Made by a program: the position numbers and the translations under genes
The notes under the pieces: generated by a model
Database searches by the model: none
What the model saw: the letters and a program-made list of their open reading frames with translations, nothing else
Told to the model about the DNA's origin: nothing
In this document: positions 5,305 to 11,826 of the stretch, piece by piece
How positions within the stretch are numbered: the stretch's first letter is position 1
Layout: every line of letters begins with the position of its first letter
Origin: Bacteroidota bacterium
GTDB taxonomy: Bacteria > Bacteroidota > Bacteroidia > Cytophagales > Cyclobacteriaceae
Direction: 5' to 3'
Length of the DNA stretch: 16,805 nucleotides
NCBI GenBank assembly: GCA_023393375.1
Contig: JAEWLI010000161.1
Location: 1-16,805 of the forward strand

Positions 5305-6243
5305 TTATACGTTAAGTTTTGGTAAAACCTTCTCTATCTTCTCCCGCATCGGTTCGTACTGAGCCGGCAATTGCAATACATGTCCCAACTCCTCTACTGT
5401 TTCATCTGTGGCAAAGCCAGGGTTGTCAGTGGCTATTTCAAATAACACACCACCCGGTTCCCGGAAATACAGTGAGAAGAAATAGTTCCTGTCGATCTTT
5501 TCGGTAATGTGCAGTCCCTGATCAATGACCTTCTTACGGAACTCCATCAGCGTTTCTTCATCTTTTACCCGAAATGCCACATGATGGTTGGTGCCACCGG
5601 CATTGATTCCTTTCGTTGCATTTGGTGCTTCCAGTAAATCCACGATAGCCGCAGTTTTTACCGCATCGGTTTGGTACCGGGAGATATTACCATCCTGATC
5701 GATTAGTTTGTATCCAAACACGTCTGTCAAGATCCCAGCAGTCTCATTGATACTGTTCAATGTAAGGGTAACAGAATGAAATCCTTTAATGGCCACATCG
5801 GCATTTACTGCTGTGGTTTCCCATCCCTTGCGACTATCCTGCTGTTTTGCATCGATTAAATTGAGCCACAAACCATCGGGATCCTGAATGGCAAGTTGTT
5901 TTTCTCCAAACCTTTCACTGATGATGTCATGTTTCACACCCAATGATTCGAAACGGCTTTTCCAAAAACCCAGACTTCCTTTTGGAACAGAATATCCTAT
6001 TTCAGTAGCCATACCAGGACCGTTTTTCCCCTGTCGCACATTTGCCCAGGGGAAAAAGGTAAGTATGGTACCCGGAGTACCTGATTCATCTCCAAAATAG
6101 AAATGGTAGGTCTGAGGGTCATCAAAATTGACGGTTTTCTTTACCATTCGAAGGCCAAGCGTTTTCGTATAAAAGTCATGATTACGCTGAGCATCCCCGG
6201 CAATAGCTGTAATATGGTGAAGACCTAAGATGCTGTTTTCCAT
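5305..6243 (-). CDS. Ring-cleaving dioxygenase, VOC family, MhqO-like
   Basis: 312 residues with two vicinal-oxygen-chelate halves. N-terminal GLHHITAIAGDAQRNHDFYT (7-26) and DPDGLWLNLI (121-130); C-terminal KGFHSVTLTL, GGTNHHVAF (216-224) and REPGGVLFEIATDNPGF (261-277). Likely Fe(II) ligands are His9 or His10, His220 or His221, and Glu269. The family includes MhqA/MhqE/MhqO, putative extradiol hydroquinone dioxygenases. It sits 10 nt after the YceI gene and 6 nt before the hydrolase. No MarR-type repressor, which controls the Bacillus genes, is found nearby. Substrate not proven. Confidence 0.92.
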   Translation of the reverse strand: MENSILGLHHITAIAGDAQRNHDFYTKTLGLRMVKKTVNFDDPQTYHFYFGDESGTPGTILTFFPWANVRQGKNGPGMATEIGYSVPKGSLGFWKSRFESLGVKHDIISERFGEKQLAIQDPDGLWLNLIDAKQQDSRKGWETTAVNADVAIKGFHSVTLTLNSINETAGILTDVFGYKLIDQDGNISRYQTDAVKTAAIVDLLEAPNATKGINAGGTNHHVAFRVKDEETLMEFRKKVIDQGLHITEKIDRNYFFSLYFREPGGVLFEIATDNPGFATDETVEELGHVLQLPAQYEPMREKIEKVLPKLNV

Positions 6244-6253
6244 GATTTTTAAA

Positions 6254-6802
6254 TTAAGATTGTTTTACAAATTGTACTTCTCCGTTGATTCGTACCTCTT
6301 CACTTACCATTACACCACCTGTTTCAAGTGCTGCGTTCCAGTTTAGTCCCCAGTCTTTCCGGTTGAACTTACCGCTAATCGAAAAACCTACTTTTTCATT
6401 TCCATAAGGATCTTTAACAAATCCTCCAAATTCAACATCCAAAATCACTTCCTTGTTTATACCTTTCATTCCCAGGGTTCCCTTTAACTGGTAATTGTTA
6501 TCGTCCAGTTTAGTAAAACCGGTTCCTTTGAATGTGATTTCCCTATGGCTTTCCACATCAAAAAAATCAGCACTTTTTAAATGCGCATCGCGGTCGTTAT
6601 TGTTGGTATCGATAGAGCTGGCATCAATAGTAGCTGTCACTGTGGCATTGCTAAAATCATCACCTTCACTCTGGATGGATGCATCAAACTTGCGAAACTC
6701 ACCTTTTACATTGGTAATCATCAGGTGCTTTACTTTAAATGTCAATTCGCTGTGTGTCGGGTCGATTGCCCATGTTGTTGTTTTTACTGCTGTAGTGTTC
6801 AT
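6254..6802 (-). CDS. YceI family protein
   Basis: 182 residues. The YceI lipocalin-like barrel is shown by TWAIDPTHSELTFKVKHLMI (9-28), followed by KGEFRKFDASI (33-43), a central DAHLKSADFFDV (72-83) and the end FNRKDWGLNWN (146-156). YceI proteins bind isoprenoid-like lipids such as polyprenyl quinones in a hydrophobic tunnel. Many are periplasmic, but this one has no signal peptide and so is probably cytoplasmic. It is the first gene of the operon, which suggests a link between a quinone/lipid-binding protein and quinone ring cleavage. The start ATG gives the expected full-length domain. No clear -7 box was identified upstream. Confidence 0.92.
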   Translation of the reverse strand: MNTTAVKTTTWAIDPTHSELTFKVKHLMITNVKGEFRKFDASIQSEGDDFSNATVTATIDASSIDTNNNDRDAHLKSADFFDVESHREITFKGTGFTKLDDNNYQLKGTLGMKGINKEVILDVEFGGFVKDPYGNEKVGFSISGKFNRKDWGLNWNAALETGGVMVSEEVRINGEVQFVKQS

Positions 6803-7044
6803 AATATTTATATTTTAAAAGTTTACAATACATTATTAAAGATTACATTACAAAGTTCGGCAAGTAGCAAGCGAATTGCATTCACCTATGTTAACAAAGG
6901 AAAAGATTCGAAAACTTATTTTTACTCAATCTGGAAAAGGATTAAACTGGAAGAATTTTGTTATTATTCATTTTCATTTTGTATTACAACTAAAGGCCAC
7001 AGGGTGTGAAGACAAGCATGCTTTGAGATTATATAAATTAATAT

Positions 7045-7071
7045 GAGAATGTAAGATTACACCTCATTCTC
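7045..7071. promoter_or_regulatory. Nested inverted repeat upstream of the SH3/barrel gene
   Basis: GAGAATG (7045-7051) / CATTCTC (7065-7071), followed by CCTTTTTC, and overlapping it TGTAA-GA-TTACA (7050-7061). The T-tract is terminator-like, but no plus-strand gene ends just upstream, so an operator or leader-RNA element is as likely. Confidence 0.3.
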
Positions 7072-7097
7072 CCTTTTTCATCCTATTGCAAACAGTT

Positions 7098-7104
7098 TAT
7101 TTTG
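7098..7104 (+). promoter_or_regulatory. Possible -7 box of the SH3/barrel gene
   Basis: TATTTTG, one base shorter than TAnnTTTG, 12 nt before the chosen ATG. The -33 region is T-rich but lacks TTG. Confidence 0.3.
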
Positions 7105-7116
7105 CGAAAAAAAAAC

Positions 7117-8010
7117 ATGAGAATATTATTGCTAATTCTTTTCAGCTTTTTCTTTAGCTTACAGCTATCACTGGCTCAAAAAACCATGTATGTCCATTCT
7201 GTAAATGGCATTAATCTACGACAAGGTCCGGGAACCCAGCATCAAGTACAATCTTCCATTCCGCATGGATCCAGAATTCAAGTGATTGATACCAGTGGAG
7301 ATTGGGTAAAAGTAACTTATGATGGCAAGACCGGATATGTATCAAAACAGTATTTGTCAGAAAATAAACCTCAGGCACAGAAAACAACATCTAAACAGTC
7401 CGGCTCATCTAATTCCGGCTCAACTAAATCTAGTAACCAATCGTCATCATCTCGATCAGGATACACAAACACTTCTCAACAACGAAACTGGGGGATTGGC
7501 TTACGACTGGGTGACCCTTTTGGGTTATCTGTAAAAAAATACAATCGGAATAAAGCGTGGGAATTTAATATTGGCCGTACTTCATATTGGGGATGGCATG
7601 GTTACAACGATGCCTTCTATGATTATAAGCCTTTTAAGGATTACAGAAGAGTGGATATCAGATCAGCACATGCCACCAGGGCATTGAGTATACAAGCTCA
7701 TCACCTTTGGCACAGAAATTTTAGTGATGTTTCCGGACTCGACTGGTATTATGGTGTAGGTGGTCAGTTGAAAAGTATGAATGTAAGATACCGGGTAAGA
7801 TATGAAGACCAATACGGCAATTGGTACGATAATGTTTATAGAAATGCCAATTTTATCGATATTGGCGTAGATGGTATCATTGGGCTTGAATATACTTTCC
7901 GAAATGCCCCGATCTCATTATTTGCTGATTTTAATCTTTTTCTGGAATTGATCAGTAATCCTTTCGTCATTCACGGACAAGCCGGAATTGGTGCAAGGTT
8001 TAACTTTTGA
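7117..8010 (+). CDS. Secreted SH3-domain / beta-barrel envelope protein
   Basis: 297 residues from ATG 7117; a longer TTG start at 7102 is open but falls on a likely promoter box. Signal peptide 1-20 (hydrophobic core, LSLA|Q cleavage). Bacterial SH3 domain ~22-83, with MYVHSVNGINLRQGPGT and the WVKVTYDGKTGYV ending typical of SH3b domains that bind peptidoglycan or wall peptides. Ser/Gln-rich linker 84-122. C-terminal part 125-297 is rich in alternating aromatic and Gly residues and ends ARFNF with a terminal Phe, as in outer-membrane beta-barrels. Together this suggests a protein bridging the wall and the outer membrane. The stop codon is 19 nt from the convergent Crp/Fnr gene. Function inferred from domains only. 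Confidence 0.82.
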   Translation: MRILLLILFSFFFSLQLSLAQKTMYVHSVNGINLRQGPGTQHQVQSSIPHGSRIQVIDTSGDWVKVTYDGKTGYVSKQYLSENKPQAQKTTSKQSGSSNSGSTKSSNQSSSSRSGYTNTSQQRNWGIGLRLGDPFGLSVKKYNRNKAWEFNIGRTSYWGWHGYNDAFYDYKPFKDYRRVDIRSAHATRALSIQAHHLWHRNFSDVSGLDWYYGVGGQLKSMNVRYRVRYEDQYGNWYDNVYRNANFIDIGVDGIIGLEYTFRNAPISLFADFNLFLELISNPFVIHGQAGIGARFNF

Positions 8011-8029
8011 CAGAAGTATATTTAGATCC

Positions 8030-8617
8030 TCAGCCTTTTTCAGCCATTTCTTTCCTGATCCTACTGAGTGATTGGGGGGCAATGCCAAGATAGGAGGCAA
8101 TAAGATATTGAGGGATCCGCTGAATGAAATGAGGGTACAAGCGTGAAAACTCACGATAGCGATGTTCAGCATCTTCGCTGGTGGTTTTGGCAATGCGGTA
8201 GTGCAATGTGCCGAGCGTATTTTGCAGCAGTATACGAAAGTACCTGTCGAATAGGGGATAGGTGTGGCACAACAAATCGAAATTTTCCCTGTTAAGGAGC
8301 AGTGCACGGGTTGGTTCCAGGGTTTGGATATTAAAAACCGAAGGTTGGAGCTTAAAATAGCTTGCCGCATCAGTGATCCAATAATTTTCGATAGCAAATT
8401 GTATGGCATTTACATCCCCTTTTTCATTAATATAAAATGAATAGCAGGCACCTTCAAGGATAAAGTATTGGTATTTGCACGTGCCACCTGGTTCTGTCAG
8501 AAATTCTTTTTTATCAAATGACTTCTCAAATGTGAGCTTCAGGAAATACTCAAACATTTCAGTAGGGATATTCTCTCCCAAAGTTTTCTCAATATTTGTT
8601 CTGACAATTTCTACCAT
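8030..8617 (-). CDS. Crp/Fnr-family transcriptional regulator
   Basis: 195 residues. Cyclic-nucleotide-binding-like beta-roll at ~25-120 (FILEGACYSFYINEKGDVN, 52-70), long dimerisation helix, and a C-terminal winged helix with IPQYLIASYLGIAPQSLSRI (168-187) as the helix-turn-helix. The usual phosphate-binding arginine cassette is not apparent, and there are no N-terminal cysteines as in Fnr, so the ligand is unknown; many Bacteroidota members of this family share these features. Convergent with the SH3/barrel gene, with almost no spacer. The gene starts from a 383-nt shared intergenic region opposite the DinB gene. Two AGATCT sites (8638-8643, 8663-8668), 25 bp apart, lie just upstream. Confidence 0.9.
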   Translation of the reverse strand: MVEIVRTNIEKTLGENIPTEMFEYFLKLTFEKSFDKKEFLTEPGGTCKYQYFILEGACYSFYINEKGDVNAIQFAIENYWITDAASYFKLQPSVFNIQTLEPTRALLLNRENFDLLCHTYPLFDRYFRILLQNTLGTLHYRIAKTTSEDAEHRYREFSRLYPHFIQRIPQYLIASYLGIAPQSLSRIRKEMAEKG

Positions 8618-8844
8618 ACATTTATAAAAATACGGATAGATCTTAGGTTTTTAAATTCTTACAGATCTTTTTTCATTAAAAATCTTGGCCATTAAAAAAG
8701 TGTTGTTGCATTCATCTGTGAACGATAGCTGTCAACTTAAGCCATTATTATTTTGAAATGGAAAAATAGATTGAAAATCGTGACAGATTGTTTTCTATTC
8801 ATCCGGGTTTCTCTTAAGTTGATGGAGATGACATGGTCTCTAAC

Positions 8845-8873
8845 CTTTTCCAAAGTTCCGAACTTTGGAAAAG
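8845..8873. promoter_or_regulatory. 29-bp perfect palindrome, DinB upstream side
   Basis: CTTTTCCAAAGTTC (8845-8858), one central base, GAACTTTGGAAAAG (8860-8873): 14-bp arms with no mismatch. The right arm recurs exactly at 9544-9557, beyond the DinB gene. No annotated gene ends upstream on the plus strand, so it is not an obvious terminator; an operator or a dispersed intergenic repeat is more likely. Confidence 0.6.
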
Positions 8874-8933
8874 ATGGATGAATCTCCCCAAGTTTCAGAT
8901 TATTTCAAAGTGACCTATATAAAAATATTTTTT

Positions 8934-8941
8934 TAGTTTTG
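8934..8941 (+). promoter_or_regulatory. Candidate -7 box for the DinB gene
   Basis: TAGTTTTG, perfect match to TAnnTTTG, 59 nt before the ATG. No clear TTG at -33. A second weaker candidate, TATCTTG, lies at 8952-8958. Confidence 0.35.
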
Positions 8942-9000
8942 TTATTTCTATTATCTTGCGATAAAGCGATCTATACTGAAACTATTCAAAATCAAGTACA

Positions 9001-9480
9001 ATGTCTCTACCCGTAGCTCAATATGAAATGGTAAAATCATCAAGGAAGGTGGTTTTGGATTTTTGCAAAAGCTTTACTGGTAGCGACTACATTAAAGCTG
9101 TACCTGACTTTGGCAGGGGTGGAAGTATAAGGAACCTGCACGTGCATACGGCTAATGCCTACATCTTTTGGTTGGTCAATTTTGCCCAGGATAGGTCCGA
9201 AGCCTATTTTGATCCTGCACAAATTACATTACCTTCTCAAGTAAACGATGCTTTCCTTCATGTTGACGAGTATGTAAAAGAATATCTGTCCATCTTTCAT
9301 GATAAGTGGCACGATCCCCTTTCCGGACAAGCTCCAGGAACCGGAAAAAATGTGGTAACTACGCCACTGACATTATTTACACATATGATTACCCATGAAT
9401 TTCACCACAAGGGACAAATCATGACAATGGGCAGAATATTAGGATATCTGCCCCCTGACACTGATATTTTAAGATTTTAA
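9001..9480 (+). CDS. DinB-family (four-helix bundle) protein
   Basis: 159 residues, the usual size for DinB/YfiT-like proteins. Helical bundle with a likely metal site from three histidines: one in NLHVHTANAYIFW (45-57) and two in THEFHHKGQI (131-140), probably His132 and His136. The closing MTMGRILGYLPPDTD matches the family end. Members include thiol-dependent transferases such as bacillithiol transferases and many of unknown activity; 'damage-inducible' comes from the founding B. subtilis gene. Flanked on both sides by the same palindrome. Reaction not assignable from sequence. Confidence 0.88.
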   Translation: MSLPVAQYEMVKSSRKVVLDFCKSFTGSDYIKAVPDFGRGGSIRNLHVHTANAYIFWLVNFAQDRSEAYFDPAQITLPSQVNDAFLHVDEYVKEYLSIFHDKWHDPLSGQAPGTGKNVVTTPLTLFTHMITHEFHHKGQIMTMGRILGYLPPDTDILRF

Positions 9481-9533
9481 AATAACTGTGGTCAATCCAC
9501 ACCTTTATAGTAAAGCATGAGCAGCAAGCTTTA

Positions 9534-9557
9534 CCAAAATTCAGAACTTTGGAAAAG
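9534..9557. promoter_or_regulatory. Second copy of the DinB-flanking palindrome
   Basis: CCAAAATTC (9534-9542), A, GAACTTTGGAAAAG (9544-9557). The right arm is identical to that at 8860-8873; the left arm has one mismatch and is shorter. It lies 53 nt after the DinB stop and 32 nt before the -33 element of the LuxR-type gene, a position suited to an operator or to a terminator of the DinB gene. Confidence 0.55.
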
Positions 9558-9589
9558 ATTTGATAAATTGCAAGCACCTGTTTGGTAAC

Positions 9590-9619
9590 TTGGCAAATTG
9601 AAGCAATCATGCTATTTTG
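9590..9619 (+). promoter_or_regulatory. Promoter of the membrane LuxR-type gene
   Basis: TTG (9590-9592), 20-nt spacer, TATTTTG (9613-9619). Spacing fits the Bacteroidota -33/-7 promoter, although the -7 box is one base shorter than consensus. The ATG at 9628 is only 8 nt after the box, implying little or no 5' leader. Confidence 0.45.
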
Positions 9620-9627
9620 AATGTATT

Positions 9628-10521
9628 ATGGAGCTCACCATCATCATATTATTGCTGTTAGCCTACTCATTAGGTATTGCCACTTTGATAGTGCAAATAA
9701 TCTGTTACATGAAGGGTATGGAGTATAAGGAATCGGTATTTTTCACAATAGCCTTCCTTTTTTTGATCATCACGGCGACATTACAAGGGTTGATAAAAAC
9801 CGATGATTCTATATTTCAACAGATTCAGGAGTTATCCATCATCGTATTCACCATAGTTTTTGCCATTTCCATTCCCATTAACATTCACAAAGAAAGAATA
9901 GATAAATACCGAAAGAAAAGAAACCTCATTGTTATGGTTATCGGGCTCACGGTGTTAGTTTTTGTTATGATAATTAGTCTTTTAACACCATCCTTTCCAA
10001 TAATTCTCATTGTTTCCACTCACCTGTTTTTGTCAGTAGTTTATTCAATGGTTTTTGTATTGCTAACGAAGCCCGGAAAATTAATTCTGGTTCGGGAGAA
10101 ATCAGAGCGATGGACCGCAGTTGTCGTATTGGTCATTATGACCTTTTCCATGATACTATTTATTATGATTAGGGATAAGGTTCCTTTAGGGCTTATGCAA
10201 CAAAATGGCTACATCATAATGGCTGCTATTTGTATCATTTTGTCTTTAAGTAAATTGCCCGGGGATATAAAAAAACTCGTGCAATCAGAAAATAATGTTG
10301 CGATTGATGAAAGTAAATTGACCCTTTTTGGAATTACTCAAAGGGAATCAGAAGTTCTTCAACTGCTAATTTCAGGTAAAACCTATAAAGAAATTGCCTC
10401 ACAATTATTTATCTCACTGCCCACCGTCAAAACCCATGTTTCTAACATTTATTCAAAAGTACAAGTCAGGAACAGGTTGGAACTATCTAACCTGGTAAAA
10501 CAACCTTTGGATTCTAAGTGA
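9628..10521 (+). CDS. Seven-helix membrane LuxR-type transcriptional regulator
   Basis: 297 residues from ATG 9628; an upstream TTG at 9598 lies within the promoter. Hydrophobic segments at about 2-28, 35-56, 68-86, 98-118, 122-146, 160-181 and 194-209 predict seven transmembrane helices. A short basic linker follows, then a LuxR/GerE helix-turn-helix at ~233-290 (GITQRESEVLQLLISGKTYK, ASQLFISLPTVKTHVSNIYS). No receiver or kinase domain, so it should act as a membrane-bound one-component sensor whose DNA-binding end faces the cytoplasm. It lies between the DinB gene and a secreted serine hydrolase on the same strand. The hydrolase is a plausible target because a dyad sits just upstream of its promoter. 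Signal unknown. Confidence 0.85.
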   Translation: MELTIIILLLLAYSLGIATLIVQIICYMKGMEYKESVFFTIAFLFLIITATLQGLIKTDDSIFQQIQELSIIVFTIVFAISIPINIHKERIDKYRKKRNLIVMVIGLTVLVFVMIISLLTPSFPIILIVSTHLFLSVVYSMVFVLLTKPGKLILVREKSERWTAVVVLVIMTFSMILFIMIRDKVPLGLMQQNGYIIMAAICIILSLSKLPGDIKKLVQSENNVAIDESKLTLFGITQRESEVLQLLISGKTYKEIASQLFISLPTVKTHVSNIYSKVQVRNRLELSNLVKQPLDSK

Positions 10522-10529
10522 TTTTGACC

Positions 10530-10563
10530 TCATACTCCGGTATGATTTTGATAATATCATACC
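10530..10563. promoter_or_regulatory. Overlapping, mutually exclusive dyads before the serine hydrolase gene
   Basis: TCATAC-TCCG-GTATGA (10530-10545) would form a hairpin with a C(UCCG)G, UNCG-class loop. GGTATGAT (10539-10546) can instead pair perfectly with ATCATACC (10556-10563). The three half-sites lie 8 nt after the LuxR-type stop codon and 10 nt upstream of the -33 element of the next gene: either a regulator operator with repeated half-sites or an RNA switch/terminator. Confidence 0.5.
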
Positions 10564-10572
10564 AATGACCGA

Positions 10573-10603
10573 TTGCGGAGGCTAATCTACCAGGATAATT
10601 TTG
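10573..10603 (+). promoter_or_regulatory. Promoter of the serine hydrolase gene
   Basis: TTG (10573-10575), 20-nt spacer, TAATTTTG (10596-10603): perfect -7 consensus with correct spacing. The ATG at 10614 is 10 nt after the box, so the transcript is probably leaderless or nearly so. Confidence 0.6.
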
Positions 10604-10613
10604 TCGAAAAAAA

Positions 10614-11789
10614 ATGGGTATAAGATTAATTCTGATTATCATTATTTCGACGATTATGACTACACAAGTAAAATCTCAGCAAATCAGTGAAACATTGAAA
10701 GAAAAAGTACTGACTGGTTTTGAAAAGCGGGTGCGTAACAATGATTCCTTCAATACCGGTTTGTTATTAATACATTCACCTTCATTGGGCGTTCATTGGA
10801 AAACAGCTGCACATCATGACGCTACAGTTCCCGTAAATCCTGACCAACCTTTCCATTTTGCCAGTATTGGAAAAACAATCACTTCAGTGATGATAAGTAT
10901 TTTGTATGAAAAAAGCATGATTGACTTTGAAGACAAGATTTCTATGTTCCTTGATGATGCTGTATTATCGGGCTTACACGTTTATAAGGGAATTGACTAT
11001 TCTCGTGACATAAAAATAAAACATTTGCTCAACCACTCCTCCGGTTTACCCGACTATTATATGGACAAAAACAAGGCGGGAATCCGACTACTTGATCTAA
11101 TGCTTTCAGAACCAAACCGTTCCTGGACGCCTTTGGAAACCATTGAATGGACAAAACAACACCTTAAGCCCAGGTTTAAACCCGGAGAAGGGTTTCATTA
11201 TTCCGATACCAATTATGAATTGCTGGGATTGATTATAGAACAGGTAACTAAAAGACCGCTTCACCTTTCCCTTCATCAACATATATTCGAACCATTAGGA
11301 ATGGATAACACATATATGATTTTTTATTCAGAACCGAAAATGCAAAGTGACTACCCGATGGTTGATTTGTTGCACAAGGGAGTAAACTTATCGAAAGCCA
11401 AAAGTATAAGTATGAGTTGTGCCAGTGGTGGAATTGTATCTACATTGGAAGATATGTTGAAGTTTCATAAGTCATTAGTTGAATACCAAATCATTAATAA
11501 AGAAACATTCACAAAAATGTGCGATTATAGTCGGATGGGGCCTGGTTTGTATTATGGTTATGGCACAATGAACTTCCATTTTATGTTTATGCCAAAGAAA
11601 TACAGAATCTGGGGCAACTCCGGTTCAATCGGTGCTTTTATGTATTATAATCCGGCAATGGACATTTACCTGATTGGCAGTTTCCACAAGGTAAATTATC
11701 AGGTTCAGCCAATATTCTACATTCTTAATACATTGAGAAAATTTAACAAAGAACTTAAAAAGCCAATTTGGATAAATAAAAAAAGTTGA
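10614..11789 (+). CDS. Secreted serine hydrolase (beta-lactamase / class C penicillin-binding fold)
   Basis: 391 residues. Hydrophobic N-terminus (3-17) with probable cleavage near residue 21, so exported. The beta-lactamase-fold motifs are visible: SxxK as SIGK (Ser84, Lys87), the HLLNHSSGLPDY word (137-148), a YxN equivalent reading YSD (196-198) in FHYSDTNYELLG, and a final box GNSGS (334-338) instead of the HxG/KTG form. These fit the broad esterase/D-amino-peptidase group better than a true class C lactamase. Substrate could be a cell-wall peptide, ester or D-amino-acid peptide. It has its own promoter after the LuxR-type gene, and its 3' end is convergent with the CNNM gene, 37 nt apart. 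No antibiotic resistance should be inferred. Confidence 0.88.
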   Translation: MGIRLILIIIISTIMTTQVKSQQISETLKEKVLTGFEKRVRNNDSFNTGLLLIHSPSLGVHWKTAAHHDATVPVNPDQPFHFASIGKTITSVMISILYEKSMIDFEDKISMFLDDAVLSGLHVYKGIDYSRDIKIKHLLNHSSGLPDYYMDKNKAGIRLLDLMLSEPNRSWTPLETIEWTKQHLKPRFKPGEGFHYSDTNYELLGLIIEQVTKRPLHLSLHQHIFEPLGMDNTYMIFYSEPKMQSDYPMVDLLHKGVNLSKAKSISMSCASGGIVSTLEDMLKFHKSLVEYQIINKETFTKMCDYSRMGPGLYYGYGTMNFHFMFMPKKYRIWGNSGSIGAFMYYNPAMDIYLIGSFHKVNYQVQPIFYILNTLRKFNKELKKPIWINKKS

Positions 11790-11826
11790 AATCTAATGCT
11801 ATTTTGTGATCAGGATAATAAAAATA

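Larger units (their letters stand above)
6803..7116. other. Intergenic region with dyads
   Basis: 314 nt between the divergent YceI operon and the SH3/beta-barrel gene. No gene-like frame. It is AT-rich and must carry both promoters. The plus-strand side holds a nested dyad at 7045-7071 and a near-consensus -7 box at 7098-7104. No consensus -7 box for the YceI operon could be assigned. Confidence 0.5.
8618..9000. other. Divergent intergenic region (Crp/Fnr and DinB)
   Basis: 383 nt with no gene. It holds two AGATCT sites near the Crp/Fnr start, a 29-bp palindrome at 8845-8873, and a consensus -7 box at 8934-8941 facing the DinB gene. Confidence 0.55.

Noticed and set aside
6581..7009. 142-codon plus-strand frame overlapping the YceI start
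   Set aside because: Antisense to YceI for half its length and Phe/Cys/Ser-rich low-quality sequence thereafter; no start signal and no recognisable domain.
7102..7116. TTG start for the SH3/barrel protein
   Set aside because: It lies on the likely -7 box; ATG 7117 gives a cleaner signal peptide.
10614..11789. Calling the serine hydrolase an antibiotic-resistance beta-lactamase
   Set aside because: YxN and KTG-type boxes are non-canonical (YSD, NSG), and the broad family is mostly esterases and peptidases.
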